A stretch of DNA of 64,000 nt from Ruminococcus sp. Its GTDB lineage: Bacteria > Bacillota > Clostridia > Oscillospirales > Ruminococcaceae. The stretch spans positions 1 to 64,000 of the forward strand of contig JAFXVT010000055.1 in assembly GCA_017534835.1 (NCBI GenBank), read 5' to 3'. The position numbers and the translations under genes were made by a program. A model generated the notes under the pieces. That model was not told the origin of the DNA, did not search any database, and saw nothing but the letters and a program-made list of their open reading frames with translations. Positions 18,906-27,255 of this stretch are shown here, piece by piece; within the stretch, counting starts at the first letter, position 1; each line of letters starts with the position of its first letter.

Positions 18906-20639
18906 ATGGATAAACATACAGGATTCAGTCTGCTCCAGCCCGTCGGAACTGACGCCGGATACCGCAGACTCCCGGACAATGTGCTGCACGATCTTGGTCT
19001 GGAGGCATTCTGTCAGGCATTATCCGACGATGCACGCGAACGCAGAATGATAACAAATGTGCTTTCTCAGATGACAGATGATGTGAAAGTTGCTGCATAT
19101 CGTCAGCAAGTTTTCGCAGATATCATCCGTCTCCCGGAGCTGAGGAGGACTATGACCGAGCTGTTCGGCAAGATACAGTTTATGAAGGATTTTTCCACAA
19201 TGCACAAGACCTCCGATGAAGAGCTCGGACTGTGGCACCTCTTTCACCGTCTCGACGAGCTGGACAGCTATATCAGAACAGTGGAGACTATGAGAGACTG
19301 CCTTTCTGACGAGAGGATACACTCAGAGGGACTGACTTCACTGAGAGAACATATCTCCGGGCTTTACGAGGAAGCCTGCTTCGCCGAAATGAAGAAGGAC
19401 ATCGCCGCACTGAAAATGAAGGTATCGGATGTTCAGAGCGTCACCCTCGGTGTCAATGTCAACGAGCGCTTTGAAGCCGTTAGCATAGGGCTCGTTTCGA
19501 TAAACAAGAAGCCGTTCAAAAAATCGGGCATCGTCAGCAGTTTCGCCGACGCTATCGCTTCAAAGGACAAACTGCGTGAGACCTCGGACTGGGACGGTGA
19601 TATGCACTATCAGCTCATCGACAGGGAGGAAAAACGCGGCATCATCGACTATATGAAAAATGAGGTCGGTCTGCTGGGGGTACAGTCTTCCCTTGCCTCC
19701 GACGCAAGAACGAAGTCCACTATCGTCAGCACTATAAATGACAGTGCAGCGACGAACTCCACTTTCTATCTGGATAATGTGGTGAACAAAATGCTCGGCT
19801 CACTTGTGAAAAAGCTGAGAGATACGCTCACCAAATACGCAAATGTTGCGATCGTGAACGTTTCAGCATTGGTGCCGGAGTTCATATACTACATAAGATG
19901 TGCGGAGTTTATCAGCGGTCTGACTGAGAAGGGCTGTGTTTTCTGTGAGCCGCAGCCCGTTTCCGACGGCGGAGCTTCAATGCAGGCAAGCGGCTTCTAC
20001 AATCTGAAACTCGCGATGAATATGGAGAATGTCAGCGATATAGTCGCCAACGACCTTACCTTCGACAAGAAGCATACCGTCTATATCCTCACAGGTGCTA
20101 ACCGCGGCGGAAAGACGACGATAACACAGGCTGTCGGTCAGCTGTTCGTACTCGCACAGGGAGGGCTTTTCGTTCCGGCGGAGAGCTTCCGCTACGTTCC
20201 CTGTGACTGCATCTACACCCATTTCCCGGCGGACGAAGACAAGACTATGGATCTGGGAAGACTTGGCGAGGAGTGCGTCCGCTTCAAGGAGATGTTCTCT
20301 CAGTCGACCGGAAAGAGCCTTCTGCTGCTGAACGAGACCTTTTCCACTACCTCGTTCGAGGAGGGCTACTACATCGCAAGGGATTCCGTTAAAGCGATAC
20401 TGACAAAGGCTGTGCGGACTATCTACAATACCCATATGCACAAGCTGGGAGAGGATGCCGCAGAGCTTGACCGCGAAAGCACGGCTGCCGGAGCTGCTTC
20501 GCTCGTTATGCGGACCGATGACGGAAAGCGTTCGTTCAAGGTCGCTTTAGCAAAGCCCGAGGGCTCGTCCTACGCAAAGGATATTGCCGAAAAGTACGGC
20601 GTGACCTATGATATGCTCATCAGCGGTGATGCAGAGTGA
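18906..20639 (+). CDS. MutS-like ATPase with atypical Walker B
   Basis: A 577-residue relative of the MutS core and ATPase domains. It lacks the mismatch-recognition N-terminus of true MutS (usually over 800 residues) and has no Smr domain, so a role in mismatch repair is unlikely. The ATPase shows Walker A GANRGGKTT (Lys403). The Walker B reads LLLLNETFS, with Asn476 where MutS and ABC ATPases have Asp; Glu477 is kept. The signature-like segment GRLGEECVRFKEMF follows the family. It starts 11 bases after the AraC regulator with a GAGGTGAAGG ribosome site. Function unknown. Confidence 0.8.
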   Translation: MDKHTGFSLLQPVGTDAGYRRLPDNVLHDLGLEAFCQALSDDARERRMITNVLSQMTDDVKVAAYRQQVFADIIRLPELRRTMTELFGKIQFMKDFSTMHKTSDEELGLWHLFHRLDELDSYIRTVETMRDCLSDERIHSEGLTSLREHISGLYEEACFAEMKKDIAALKMKVSDVQSVTLGVNVNERFEAVSIGLVSINKKPFKKSGIVSSFADAIASKDKLRETSDWDGDMHYQLIDREEKRGIIDYMKNEVGLLGVQSSLASDARTKSTIVSTINDSAATNSTFYLDNVVNKMLGSLVKKLRDTLTKYANVAIVNVSALVPEFIYYIRCAEFISGLTEKGCVFCEPQPVSDGGASMQASGFYNLKLAMNMENVSDIVANDLTFDKKHTVYILTGANRGGKTTITQAVGQLFVLAQGGLFVPAESFRYVPCDCIYTHFPADEDKTMDLGRLGEECVRFKEMFSQSTGKSLLLLNETFSTTSFEEGYYIARDSVKAILTKAVRTIYNTHMHKLGEDAAELDRESTAAGAASLVMRTDDGKRSFKVALAKPEGSSYAKDIAEKYGVTYDMLISGDAE

Positions 20640-21781
20640 TGAAAGCATTGGTGATGACCGTTGTCATACTTGCAGTGATCGCGGCTGCCATTATATGTTT
20701 TTACCTGTTCGTGCTCCAATATCCTGAATTGAAAAAAGCGCCGAAAACAGGCAAATGGTACAGGATAACGGACAATGGTATGATATGTTCGGACGGCAGC
20801 CGGTACAGAGCATTCTTCCGGAAGGGCTCCGAAAACAAGGTGCTTGTATATTTTGCAGGCGGAGGCGCCAGTATAAGTGCGGAGACCGCAAAGGAGGATA
20901 TGTTCATCAGAAGGGTCGCGCCGCTTGATCATTTCGCCAATAAAATGATGAATAACGGCGGACTTGCTTCTCCCGTCGACGACAATCCCTTCAAGGAATG
21001 GAGTATGATATTACTGCCCTATGCAACAGGCGATCTCCACTCAGGCACAGGCGAGCTTGTATACACTGACAGATCCGGCAATAAAAAAACGCTGTATCAT
21101 CACGGCTACACCAACTATACTGCTGTGATGCGGAAAGTACTGGAATGTGGAGGTATCATCGCTCCCAAAGCTGTTCTGGTGACGGGATACAGCGCAGGCG
21201 GAGGAGCAGCTTCGCTGCTTGCGGGCGATGTGTTTACAAACTATTTCCCGGACGCAGAGAGTAAAACTGTGCTGGTAGATTCAATGCTCGCTCTCAACGA
21301 TGACTGGCACAGCATTTCGGCAGATGTATGGAAAAGTCCGCCGGAGATCGCGGAAAGGCTCAAAACCGACAATATCGTGCTCGACAGTCTGACTGCACTT
21401 CATGAGGACTTCGGAGACGAAGTGACAATTCTTTTTGACTGCTCGACCCGTGACGGTGAGCTTGCAAGAGCTCAGAATTTTTATACAGCCGGAAAAACTG
21501 ATGCCGATGATACAGCAGGAGATGTTTTTCAGCAGATATTGATGAAATGTATCCCTGATCTCAAGAGAATAGGCGCATATCTGTATATCTGGGACGGACT
21601 GAAATGGTATGACGATACCTACGACCTGACTATGCACACCATCATAGTAACGCCTGCTGTTTATTCCGATGTAAATGGCTTCGGCGTCTCTGTCGCTGAA
21701 TGGGCATTCAATGCAGTGAACGGCAGGATGAATGACTACGGGCTTGACCTTGCAGATAAGGTGCGTAAGAAAACACGATAG
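20639..21781 (+). CDS. Membrane-anchored Notum/pectin-acetylesterase-like serine hydrolase
   Basis: A 380-residue protein with one N-terminal membrane helix (about residues 5-28) and an extracellular alpha/beta-hydrolase domain. VYFAGGGA is the oxyanion-region motif and GYSAGGGA holds the nucleophile Ser185; a candidate His is in TMHTIIVTP. These features match the pectin acetylesterase/Notum family, which removes ester-linked acyl groups. In a fibre degrader deacetylation of pectin is plausible, but the substrate is inferred. The ATG at 20639 overlaps the MutS-like stop (TGATG), so translation is coupled; a GTG one codon earlier is possible. Confidence 0.75.
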   Translation: MKALVMTVVILAVIAAAIICFYLFVLQYPELKKAPKTGKWYRITDNGMICSDGSRYRAFFRKGSENKVLVYFAGGGASISAETAKEDMFIRRVAPLDHFANKMMNNGGLASPVDDNPFKEWSMILLPYATGDLHSGTGELVYTDRSGNKKTLYHHGYTNYTAVMRKVLECGGIIAPKAVLVTGYSAGGGAASLLAGDVFTNYFPDAESKTVLVDSMLALNDDWHSISADVWKSPPEIAERLKTDNIVLDSLTALHEDFGDEVTILFDCSTRDGELARAQNFYTAGKTDADDTAGDVFQQILMKCIPDLKRIGAYLYIWDGLKWYDDTYDLTMHTIIVTPAVYSDVNGFGVSVAEWAFNAVNGRMNDYGLDLADKVRKKTR

Positions 21782-21805
21782 CCCTGCCGCGCAACAATAC
21801 ATACT

Positions 21806-21842
21806 AAAAGCGAAGTGCATTTCTGTCTGCACTTCGCTTTTC
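21806..21842 (+). terminator. Terminator of the AraC-MutS-hydrolase unit
   Basis: Perfect 13-bp stem AAAAGCGAAGTGC/GCACTTCGCTTTT with loop ATTTCTGTCT, T-rich on the 3' side. Confidence 0.88.
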
Positions 21843-21895
21843 TGTTATTATTCATCCGAACAGTTCTCCGGAACGAAAGATTTTCACCGCAGCTG

Positions 21896-21924
21896 TTGCT
21901 ATTTCTGAAAATTTATGTTAGAAT
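21896..21924 (+). promoter_or_regulatory. Promoter of amino-acid ABC genes (cassette copy 2)
   Basis: -35 TTGCTA (21896-21901), 17-bp spacer and -10 TAGAAT (21919-21924). The upstream bases CTCCGGAACGAAAGATTTTC and TTGCTATTTC match the other cassette copies. Confidence 0.75.
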
Positions 21925-21969
21925 TAAAGGTACTATCTATGTTTTGACAAAAACGAAAGGACGTGTATC

Positions 21970-23469
21970 ATGCTCATCAGAAAAATAGTGCCTGCCCTGA
22001 CATCAGCGGCGGTCATGATTCTTTCACTATCATTTCCGCTGATACAGGCAGCAGCGGAACAGAAGACCTTTACAGTCGGATTCGATGCCGAATTCCCACC
22101 CTACGGCTATAAGGACGAGAGCGGCGAATATGTCGGCTTTGACCTCTCACTCGCGCAGGAAGTGTGCAACAGACGCGGCTGGGAGCTCAAAAAGGTCCCT
22201 ATCGACTGGAACTCAAAGGATATGGAGCTGAAGACCGGCTCTATCGACTGCATATGGAACGGATTCACGATGAACGGACGCGAGAATGACTACACATGGT
22301 CAACTCCGTATGTGGACAACTCACAGGTGGTTATCGTCAAAGCCGATTCGGATATAAACGAGCTCGCCGACCTGAGCGGAAAGACCGTTGCGGTCCAGGC
22401 GGACAGCTCAGCGCTTGCCGCCTTCACCGGCGAGGACGCTGAACCCGAAAACATCGAGCTTGCCGAAAGCTTCAAAAGTCTCCAGCAGGTCGGCGACTAC
22501 AACAGCGCTTTTATGAATCTCGAAAGCGGTGCAGTCAATGCGATATGTATGGACATCGGTGTCGCCAACTATGAACTTGACGCGAGAGGCGGAAAGTTTG
22601 TTATGCTGGACGAACACGTCTCCTCCGAGCAGTACGGGGTCGGCTTCCTGAAAGGAAATACCGGGCTCCGCGATGAGGTGCAGACCACTCTGCTGGAAAT
22701 GCTCGATGACGGCACCTTCAACGAAATAGCCGCCGATTGGGGACTCGAGGACAGTGTCTGCCTGAACCACACGGATAAGCTGACGGATGAAAGCAGCAAG
22801 GCTGAAAAAACGCTCGGAGAAAAGCTTGCCGTGATATGCAAGGAGCTCGTGAAGGGCGTTGGGGCATCGCTCGCGATATTCCTTCTCACCCTCCTCTTCT
22901 CACTGCCTCTCGGACTGATAATCTCTATGGGCAGAATGAGCAAAATAAAGCCCCTGAGCTGGCTGGTAAAGCTGTATATCTCAGTGGTCCGCGGAACTCC
23001 GCTGATGCTGCAGCTGCTTGTGGTATTCTTCGGACCGTATTATCTTTTCGGTATACAGACCTCTGCACACTACCGGTTCTACGCCGTTATCATCGGCTTC
23101 ACGCTGAACTATGCTGCTTATTTCGCCGAGATATACCGCTCGGGCATACAGGCTGTTCCAAAAGGACAATACGAGGCTTGTGAGATACTTGGCTATTCAA
23201 AGTCACAGACCTTCTTCAAGATTGTGATGCCGCAGATGTTCAAGAACATCATACCATCCATCACAAACGAGGTCATCACGCTGGTAAAGGACACATCTCT
23301 CGCATTCGCTATCTCATATGCAGAGATGTTCACGCTTGCAAAGCAGGTCGCGGCATCAGAGGCAACTATCCTGCCGCTGTTCATCGCAGGCGTATTCTAC
23401 TACATATTCAACGCGGTCGTAGCCTTTGCTATGGACCACATCGAGAAAAAGATGAACTATTTCAGATAA
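21970..23469 (+). CDS. Amino-acid ABC transporter, fused substrate-binding protein and permease
   Basis: A 499-residue fusion of the two transport parts usually encoded separately. A signal peptide (about 1-30) leads into a family-3 solute-binding domain (about 34-265; it opens KTFTVGFDAEFPPYGYKDE and continues to DWGLEDSV). A permease of about 215 residues follows, with five membrane helices and the ATPase-contact EAA loop EIYRSGIQAVPKGQYEACEI. Tethering the binding protein to the permease is known in Gram-positive glutamine and cystine systems. The polar amino-acid substrate is not identified. The ATPase gene follows 16 bases downstream. Confidence 0.93.
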   Translation: MLIRKIVPALTSAAVMILSLSFPLIQAAAEQKTFTVGFDAEFPPYGYKDESGEYVGFDLSLAQEVCNRRGWELKKVPIDWNSKDMELKTGSIDCIWNGFTMNGRENDYTWSTPYVDNSQVVIVKADSDINELADLSGKTVAVQADSSALAAFTGEDAEPENIELAESFKSLQQVGDYNSAFMNLESGAVNAICMDIGVANYELDARGGKFVMLDEHVSSEQYGVGFLKGNTGLRDEVQTTLLEMLDDGTFNEIAADWGLEDSVCLNHTDKLTDESSKAEKTLGEKLAVICKELVKGVGASLAIFLLTLLFSLPLGLIISMGRMSKIKPLSWLVKLYISVVRGTPLMLQLLVVFFGPYYLFGIQTSAHYRFYAVIIGFTLNYAAYFAEIYRSGIQAVPKGQYEACEILGYSKSQTFFKIVMPQMFKNIIPSITNEVITLVKDTSLAFAISYAEMFTLAKQVAASEATILPLFIAGVFYYIFNAVVAFAMDHIEKKMNYFR

Positions 23470-23485
23470 TTCGGAGGTGACAGAA

Positions 23486-24244
23486 ATGGATCTGCTGGAA
23501 GTAAAAAATGTAAAAAAGAGCTTTGACGAGCTAAACGTGCTGAAGGACATCAGCCTGAGCGTAGCCGAGGGCGAGGTGGTATCGATACTGGGTCCTTCGG
23601 GCTCGGGAAAATCCACGTTTCTCCGCTGCATCTCCATGCTCGAGACCATCGACGGCGGAAGTATGAGCTATTGCGGAAAGACCGCAGTCAAGGAAGAAAA
23701 CGGCAAACCTGTATATGTATCAAAGAGAGAGCTGACTGACATCAAGCACACTTTCGGACTCGTTTTCCAGAATTTCAACCTGTTCCCGCATTACTCGGTA
23801 TTGAAGAACATCACAGATGCTCCGATAAATGTGCTCAGGCAAAGCAAGGAAGAGGCTATGAAGACAGCAAACGAGCTGCTCAAAAAAATGGGGCTTGCCG
23901 ACAAGGGCGGCTATTATCCTTACCAGCTCTCGGGCGGTCAGCAGCAGCGCGTGGCTATCGCAAGGGCGCTCGCAATGAAGCCGAAAATGCTCTTCTTCGA
24001 CGAGCCCACATCTGCGCTTGACCCCGAGCTCACGGCTGAGATACTGAAGGTACTCCGCGAGCTTGCCTCAGAGAAAATGACGATGCTCATAGTCACTCAC
24101 GAGATAGACTTCGCAAGGAGCGTATCGAACAAGGTGATTTTTATGGACGGCGGTGTCATCGTCGAGCAGGGACGTCCCGAGGACGTTATCGACAATCCCT
24201 CAAATGACAGAACAAGAGCATTCCTGAAAAAGCTGGAAGCATGA
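23486..24244 (+). CDS. Amino-acid ABC transporter ATP-binding protein
   Basis: A 252-residue ATPase powering the fused transporter just upstream. Walker A GPSGSGKST at 36-44, signature LSGGQQQRV, Walker B MLFFDEPTSALDP and the H-loop IVTHEIDFA are all intact, as in GlnQ-type proteins. I start at the ATG at 23486: the GTG at 23477 overlaps the GGAGG ribosome site that serves this ATG. Confidence 0.95.
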   Translation: MDLLEVKNVKKSFDELNVLKDISLSVAEGEVVSILGPSGSGKSTFLRCISMLETIDGGSMSYCGKTAVKEENGKPVYVSKRELTDIKHTFGLVFQNFNLFPHYSVLKNITDAPINVLRQSKEEAMKTANELLKKMGLADKGGYYPYQLSGGQQQRVAIARALAMKPKMLFFDEPTSALDPELTAEILKVLRELASEKMTMLIVTHEIDFARSVSNKVIFMDGGVIVEQGRPEDVIDNPSNDRTRAFLKKLEA

Positions 24245-24249
24245 AGTGT

Positions 24250-24420
24250 GTCCCTTCAGCCTGTTTCGTGGGTCACTGAGTTCAGGACGCAAGTTCAAAG
24301 CTCGGCAGCCCACTGTTTCCGCTAAGGATAACGCACAAAAGGGTGTCCCTTCAGTCGGTTCCGCAGGATACCGGATAAGGTTTCACAGCTTTACTGCTCT
24401 GTGACTTGCTATTTACGTTA
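24250..24420. repeat. Dispersed palindromic repeat, diverged copy B
   Basis: Contains two diverged versions of the repeat in tandem. One reads TCAGCCTGTTTCGTGGG...GCTCGGCAGCCCAC followed by TTTCCGCTAAGG. The other reads GGGTGTCCCTTCAGTCGG then TTCCGCAGGATACCGG. It ends in TTGCTATTTACG, which resembles the -35 region of the promoter cassettes. This fills most of the 302 bases between the ABC ATPase and kinase genes; no gene is seen. Confidence 0.6.
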
Positions 24421-24470
24421 ATGAAAGCGCCCGGAGGACTGTACCCCCGGGCGCTTTCACGGCAATAACA

Positions 24471-24509
24471 GACCGGCTTCGCTTTTATCGGGCGAAGCCG
24501 GTCTGCGTT
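24471..24509 (+). terminator. Terminator after the amino-acid ABC genes
   Basis: Stem AGACCGGCTTCGC/GCGAAGCCGGTCT with loop TTTTATCGG, followed by GCGTTTTT. A second hairpin without a T run (GAAAGCGCCCGG/CCGGGCGCTTTC, 24423-24459) precedes it. It also separates these genes from the convergent kinase gene. Confidence 0.85.
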
Positions 24510-24546
24510 TTTGTATCCGTTCAAAAAAGGAAGGCGATGAGTAAAG

Positions 24547-25776
24547 TCATCGGCATTTTCTGCACACTATCGTGACGCTCATTCTTCCGTTTTTTATCTC
24601 GGCAAAAATATCTCCGCCCATTTCGTTCATAAGGCGCTGGCAGATATACAGCCCCAGACCGCTCCCCTGCCTGCTTCCGGTATTGGAGCCGCGCCAGAAG
24701 CTGTCGAAGATGTGGTCAAGCTCCTCATCGCGGAGAGTGCAGCCCGAATTTGAAACAGTGATAAGGCGGCAGTCCTCCTCGTCGGCGAAGCTCATAGAAA
24801 TGTCGTGACCGTCGCCGTATTTTATTGCATTCTCAAAGATATTCTGCAATACCTCCTCGAGTCTGTCGCCATCTGCCGACAGCATACAATCGGCATACTC
24901 ATCAACGCTGAACTCAGTGCCGTTTATTGCGAGCTTATCCGAATAATACGCGGTTATCCTGCTTATCACGGACGAGAGATAAATGTCGCCGACACTGACC
25001 TCAAAGCTCATAAAGTCATTGTTGAGGCTGTCTATCATCTTTGTGAGATAGCCCTCTATCTCGTCGGTCTTCAAGCTTATATTCTCTGCTGCCTCGTGCT
25101 TTTTCTCCTCAGTATCGAACAGTCCGCGCGAAAGCCCCTTTGAATACAGCTTTATGGCTGCGAGCGGAGTCTTGATATCGTGCGACAGCGAGAGCAGCAT
25201 GGTTTTTTCCTTGCGTGCGCGTTCGAGCTCGTTTGTCTTTGACTGTTCAAGCTCGCCGCGGAGCATATCGAGCCCCCATACGAATCTGCCGAAAAAGCGG
25301 CTTTTATTCTCCTTCAGCGGCTCGGAGAGATTTCCCTTTGCGAGCTGAAGCGGAACATCATTCAGCTTCGTGAACTGCTTGAGTATATTCTGCCTGATAT
25401 ACAGCAGCACCGCCATTATCAGCAGGAGCAGCACGGCAAGAGCAGCATCGGCTGCTATAGCTGTCCCGATGTGCGGCGATGTATCTTTGTCGGTATATTC
25501 GATACGGTAAAGCTCGCCGTTTACCTCTCTTATGAGGTATTCGCCGCTGCTGCGGAAGAATCCTTCGCTGCCGTCATATTTTTCTATCGAGGTAACAGAC
25601 GGGAACTCGTCCGCCGCGGGAGCTTCGCCGCTCAGCAGCTGCTGCTCGATACGGTTCGCATCGACGATATACTGTTTATCCGCACCTTCATTCCTCAGCA
25701 GGATAATGTCTGTCACGGTGATGACGAGCAGGAACAGCAGCGGAATGGCTATGAGCAGCCTGTCAAAGCGTCGCAT
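24547..25776 (-). CDS. Sensor histidine kinase of a Bce-type module
   Basis: Membrane kinase of 409 residues. Helices at about 8-27 and 104-127 enclose an extracytoplasmic stretch of about 75 residues. The cytoplasmic part has the phospho-acceptor His199 in LSLSHDIKTPL, the N box QNIFENAIKYGD and the G box GSGLGLYI. It is read from the same strand as the regulator, ATPase and permease genes upstream in transcription, with one base between kinase and regulator. Such four-gene sets usually sense or expel cell-wall-active peptides; the stimulus here is unknown. Confidence 0.92.
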   Translation of the reverse strand: MRRFDRLLIAIPLLFLLVITVTDIILLRNEGADKQYIVDANRIEQQLLSGEAPAADEFPSVTSIEKYDGSEGFFRSSGEYLIREVNGELYRIEYTDKDTSPHIGTAIAADAALAVLLLLIMAVLLYIRQNILKQFTKLNDVPLQLAKGNLSEPLKENKSRFFGRFVWGLDMLRGELEQSKTNELERARKEKTMLLSLSHDIKTPLAAIKLYSKGLSRGLFDTEEKKHEAAENISLKTDEIEGYLTKMIDSLNNDFMSFEVSVGDIYLSSVISRITAYYSDKLAINGTEFSVDEYADCMLSADGDRLEEVLQNIFENAIKYGDGHDISMSFADEEDCRLITVSNSGCTLRDEELDHIFDSFWRGSNTGSRQGSGLGLYICQRLMNEMGGDIFAEIKNGRMSVTIVCRKCR

Positions 25777-25777
25777 A

Positions 25778-26443
25778 TCAGCCCTCCCAGCGGTAGCCCT
25801 TGCCCCATACGGTCAGGATACGTGTCGGCGCTTTCGGGTCCGGCTCGACCTTTTCGCGGAGCCATTTTATATGCACGGTGAGGGTCTGCGGCTCGGATTC
25901 GCTGTCCGTACCCCATATCCTGTCGAACAGCATCTGCTTTGTAATGGTCTGTCCCTTATTCTCGATGAGCAGACGCAGGAGCTCGAATTCCTTTGCGGTC
26001 ATATTCAGCAGCTCGCCGTTTTTTGTGACAGTTTCGTTTGCAAGGTCAAGGGTGATGTCGCCGTCAGTGATGACATCTATGGCGAGCCTGCGCTTGAAGA
26101 TGCCCTTTATCTTGGCGATAAGTATATCAATATCGTAAGGCTTTTCGATGTAATCATCAGCTCCGAGGACTATGCCGTTGAGCTTATCCTCCTTGTCCCC
26201 ACGTGCGGTCAGGATGATGATAGGAGTATTCTCCCTTGCACGTATCCGCTTGCAGACGCTGAATCCGTCTATCCCGGGGAGGTTTATATCGAGCAGAACG
26301 AGCCTTGCTCCGTATTTTTCATACAGAGCAAGGGCTTTTTCGCCGCTGTCGGCAGAGCTCACAACGTATCCCTCGGCGCGGAGAAATTCGCACAGCAGCC
26401 CGCAGAGCTCGCTGTTATCCTCAACTATAAGAATATCGACCAT
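25778..26443 (-). CDS. OmpR-family response regulator of the Bce-type module
   Basis: A 221-residue regulator. The receiver domain (1-120) has the acceptor Asp52 in VLLDINLPG and acidic pair Glu8/Asp9, and the OmpR winged helix (125-221) ends in RILTVWGKGYRW. It should be phosphorylated by the kinase encoded one base downstream and probably controls the ABC genes upstream of it on the same strand. A possible target repeat lies before the permease gene at 29671-29685. Confidence 0.94.
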   Translation of the reverse strand: MVDILIVEDNSELCGLLCEFLRAEGYVVSSADSGEKALALYEKYGARLVLLDINLPGIDGFSVCKRIRARENTPIIILTARGDKEDKLNGIVLGADDYIEKPYDIDILIAKIKGIFKRRLAIDVITDGDITLDLANETVTKNGELLNMTAKEFELLRLLIENKGQTITKQMLFDRIWGTDSESEPQTLTVHIKWLREKVEPDPKAPTRILTVWGKGYRWEG

Positions 26444-26479
26444 ACGATACCTCCGAACAGTTATCAGTACCTTCCGCGC

Positions 26480-27241
26480 TCACCAGCCCATTTCGAGCAG
26501 CCAGTTGTTGAGCTCACGCTCTCTGTCGCGGAGAGGCTTTTCTCTTTTTATATTATACTCTCCTTTGATGTTCCCGTCAACTATGAAAAGCACTCTCGAA
26601 CATCTTGCGGCTACCTTTGAATCGTGAGTTACGAGCATGAGCGTAGTTCCCTCGCTGTTTAGCTTTTCGAGCTCGTCCATCACCTCGTCCGAGGAGGCGC
26701 GGTTGAGGGCACCTGTCGGCTCGTCGGCAAATATCATCTGCGGACGGTTTATCATGCTCCTGCAAATGCAGGCGCGCTGGAGCTGTCCGCCCGAGACCTC
26801 GTTTATATCGTTATCGGCAGTATCGCTGATACCGAGCTTTTGCATAAGCTCACGGGCACGCGAGACTGTCTCCTTGCGCGATTCCTTTATCTTATCCGAT
26901 TTCACGGCAGGAAGGATGATATTGTCGATGACGGACAGGTTTTTCATCATATACATCTGCTGAAATATGAATCCCATATCGTCGAGGCGCATCTTGGCGA
27001 GCGCATTGTCATTGAGGCTGCTTATATCCTTTCCGCAGAAATCCACCTTGCCGGCTGTCATTCTGTCCATACCCGAGACCGTGTACAGAAGCGTGGATTT
27101 TCCGGAGCCGGAGGGTCCCATGACCGCTACCATTTCGCCCTCTGAGATCTGAAAGCTGACGTTGCGAAGAACATTGTTCTGCCTTTTATTGATGATGTAT
27201 GTCTTGCAGAGGTCCTTTACATCGAGTATAGTATTTGTCAT
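26480..27241 (-). CDS. ABC transporter ATPase (MacB/BceA type)
   Basis: A 253-residue ATPase for the FtsX-type permease encoded just upstream in transcription. Walker A is GPSGSGKST (42-50), the signature VSGGQLQRA, and Walker B MIFADEPTGAL. The GAL after Walker B (rather than ALD) and the length are typical of the MacB/LolD/BceA class, which works mechanically with FtsX permeases rather than by substrate import. Confidence 0.93.
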   Translation of the reverse strand: MTNTILDVKDLCKTYIINKRQNNVLRNVSFQISEGEMVAVMGPSGSGKSTLLYTVSGMDRMTAGKVDFCGKDISSLNDNALAKMRLDDMGFIFQQMYMMKNLSVIDNIILPAVKSDKIKESRKETVSRARELMQKLGISDTADNDINEVSGGQLQRACICRSMINRPQMIFADEPTGALNRASSDEVMDELEKLNSEGTTLMLVTHDSKVAARCSRVLFIVDGNIKGEYNIKREKPLRDRERELNNWLLEMGW

Positions 27242-27255
27242 AGCATTATCTCCTT

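Noticed and set aside
25532..26620. 362-residue plus-strand frame opposite the kinase and regulator genes
   Set aside because: It is antisense to two well-recognised genes and has no recognisable domain; it is a by-product of their codon use.
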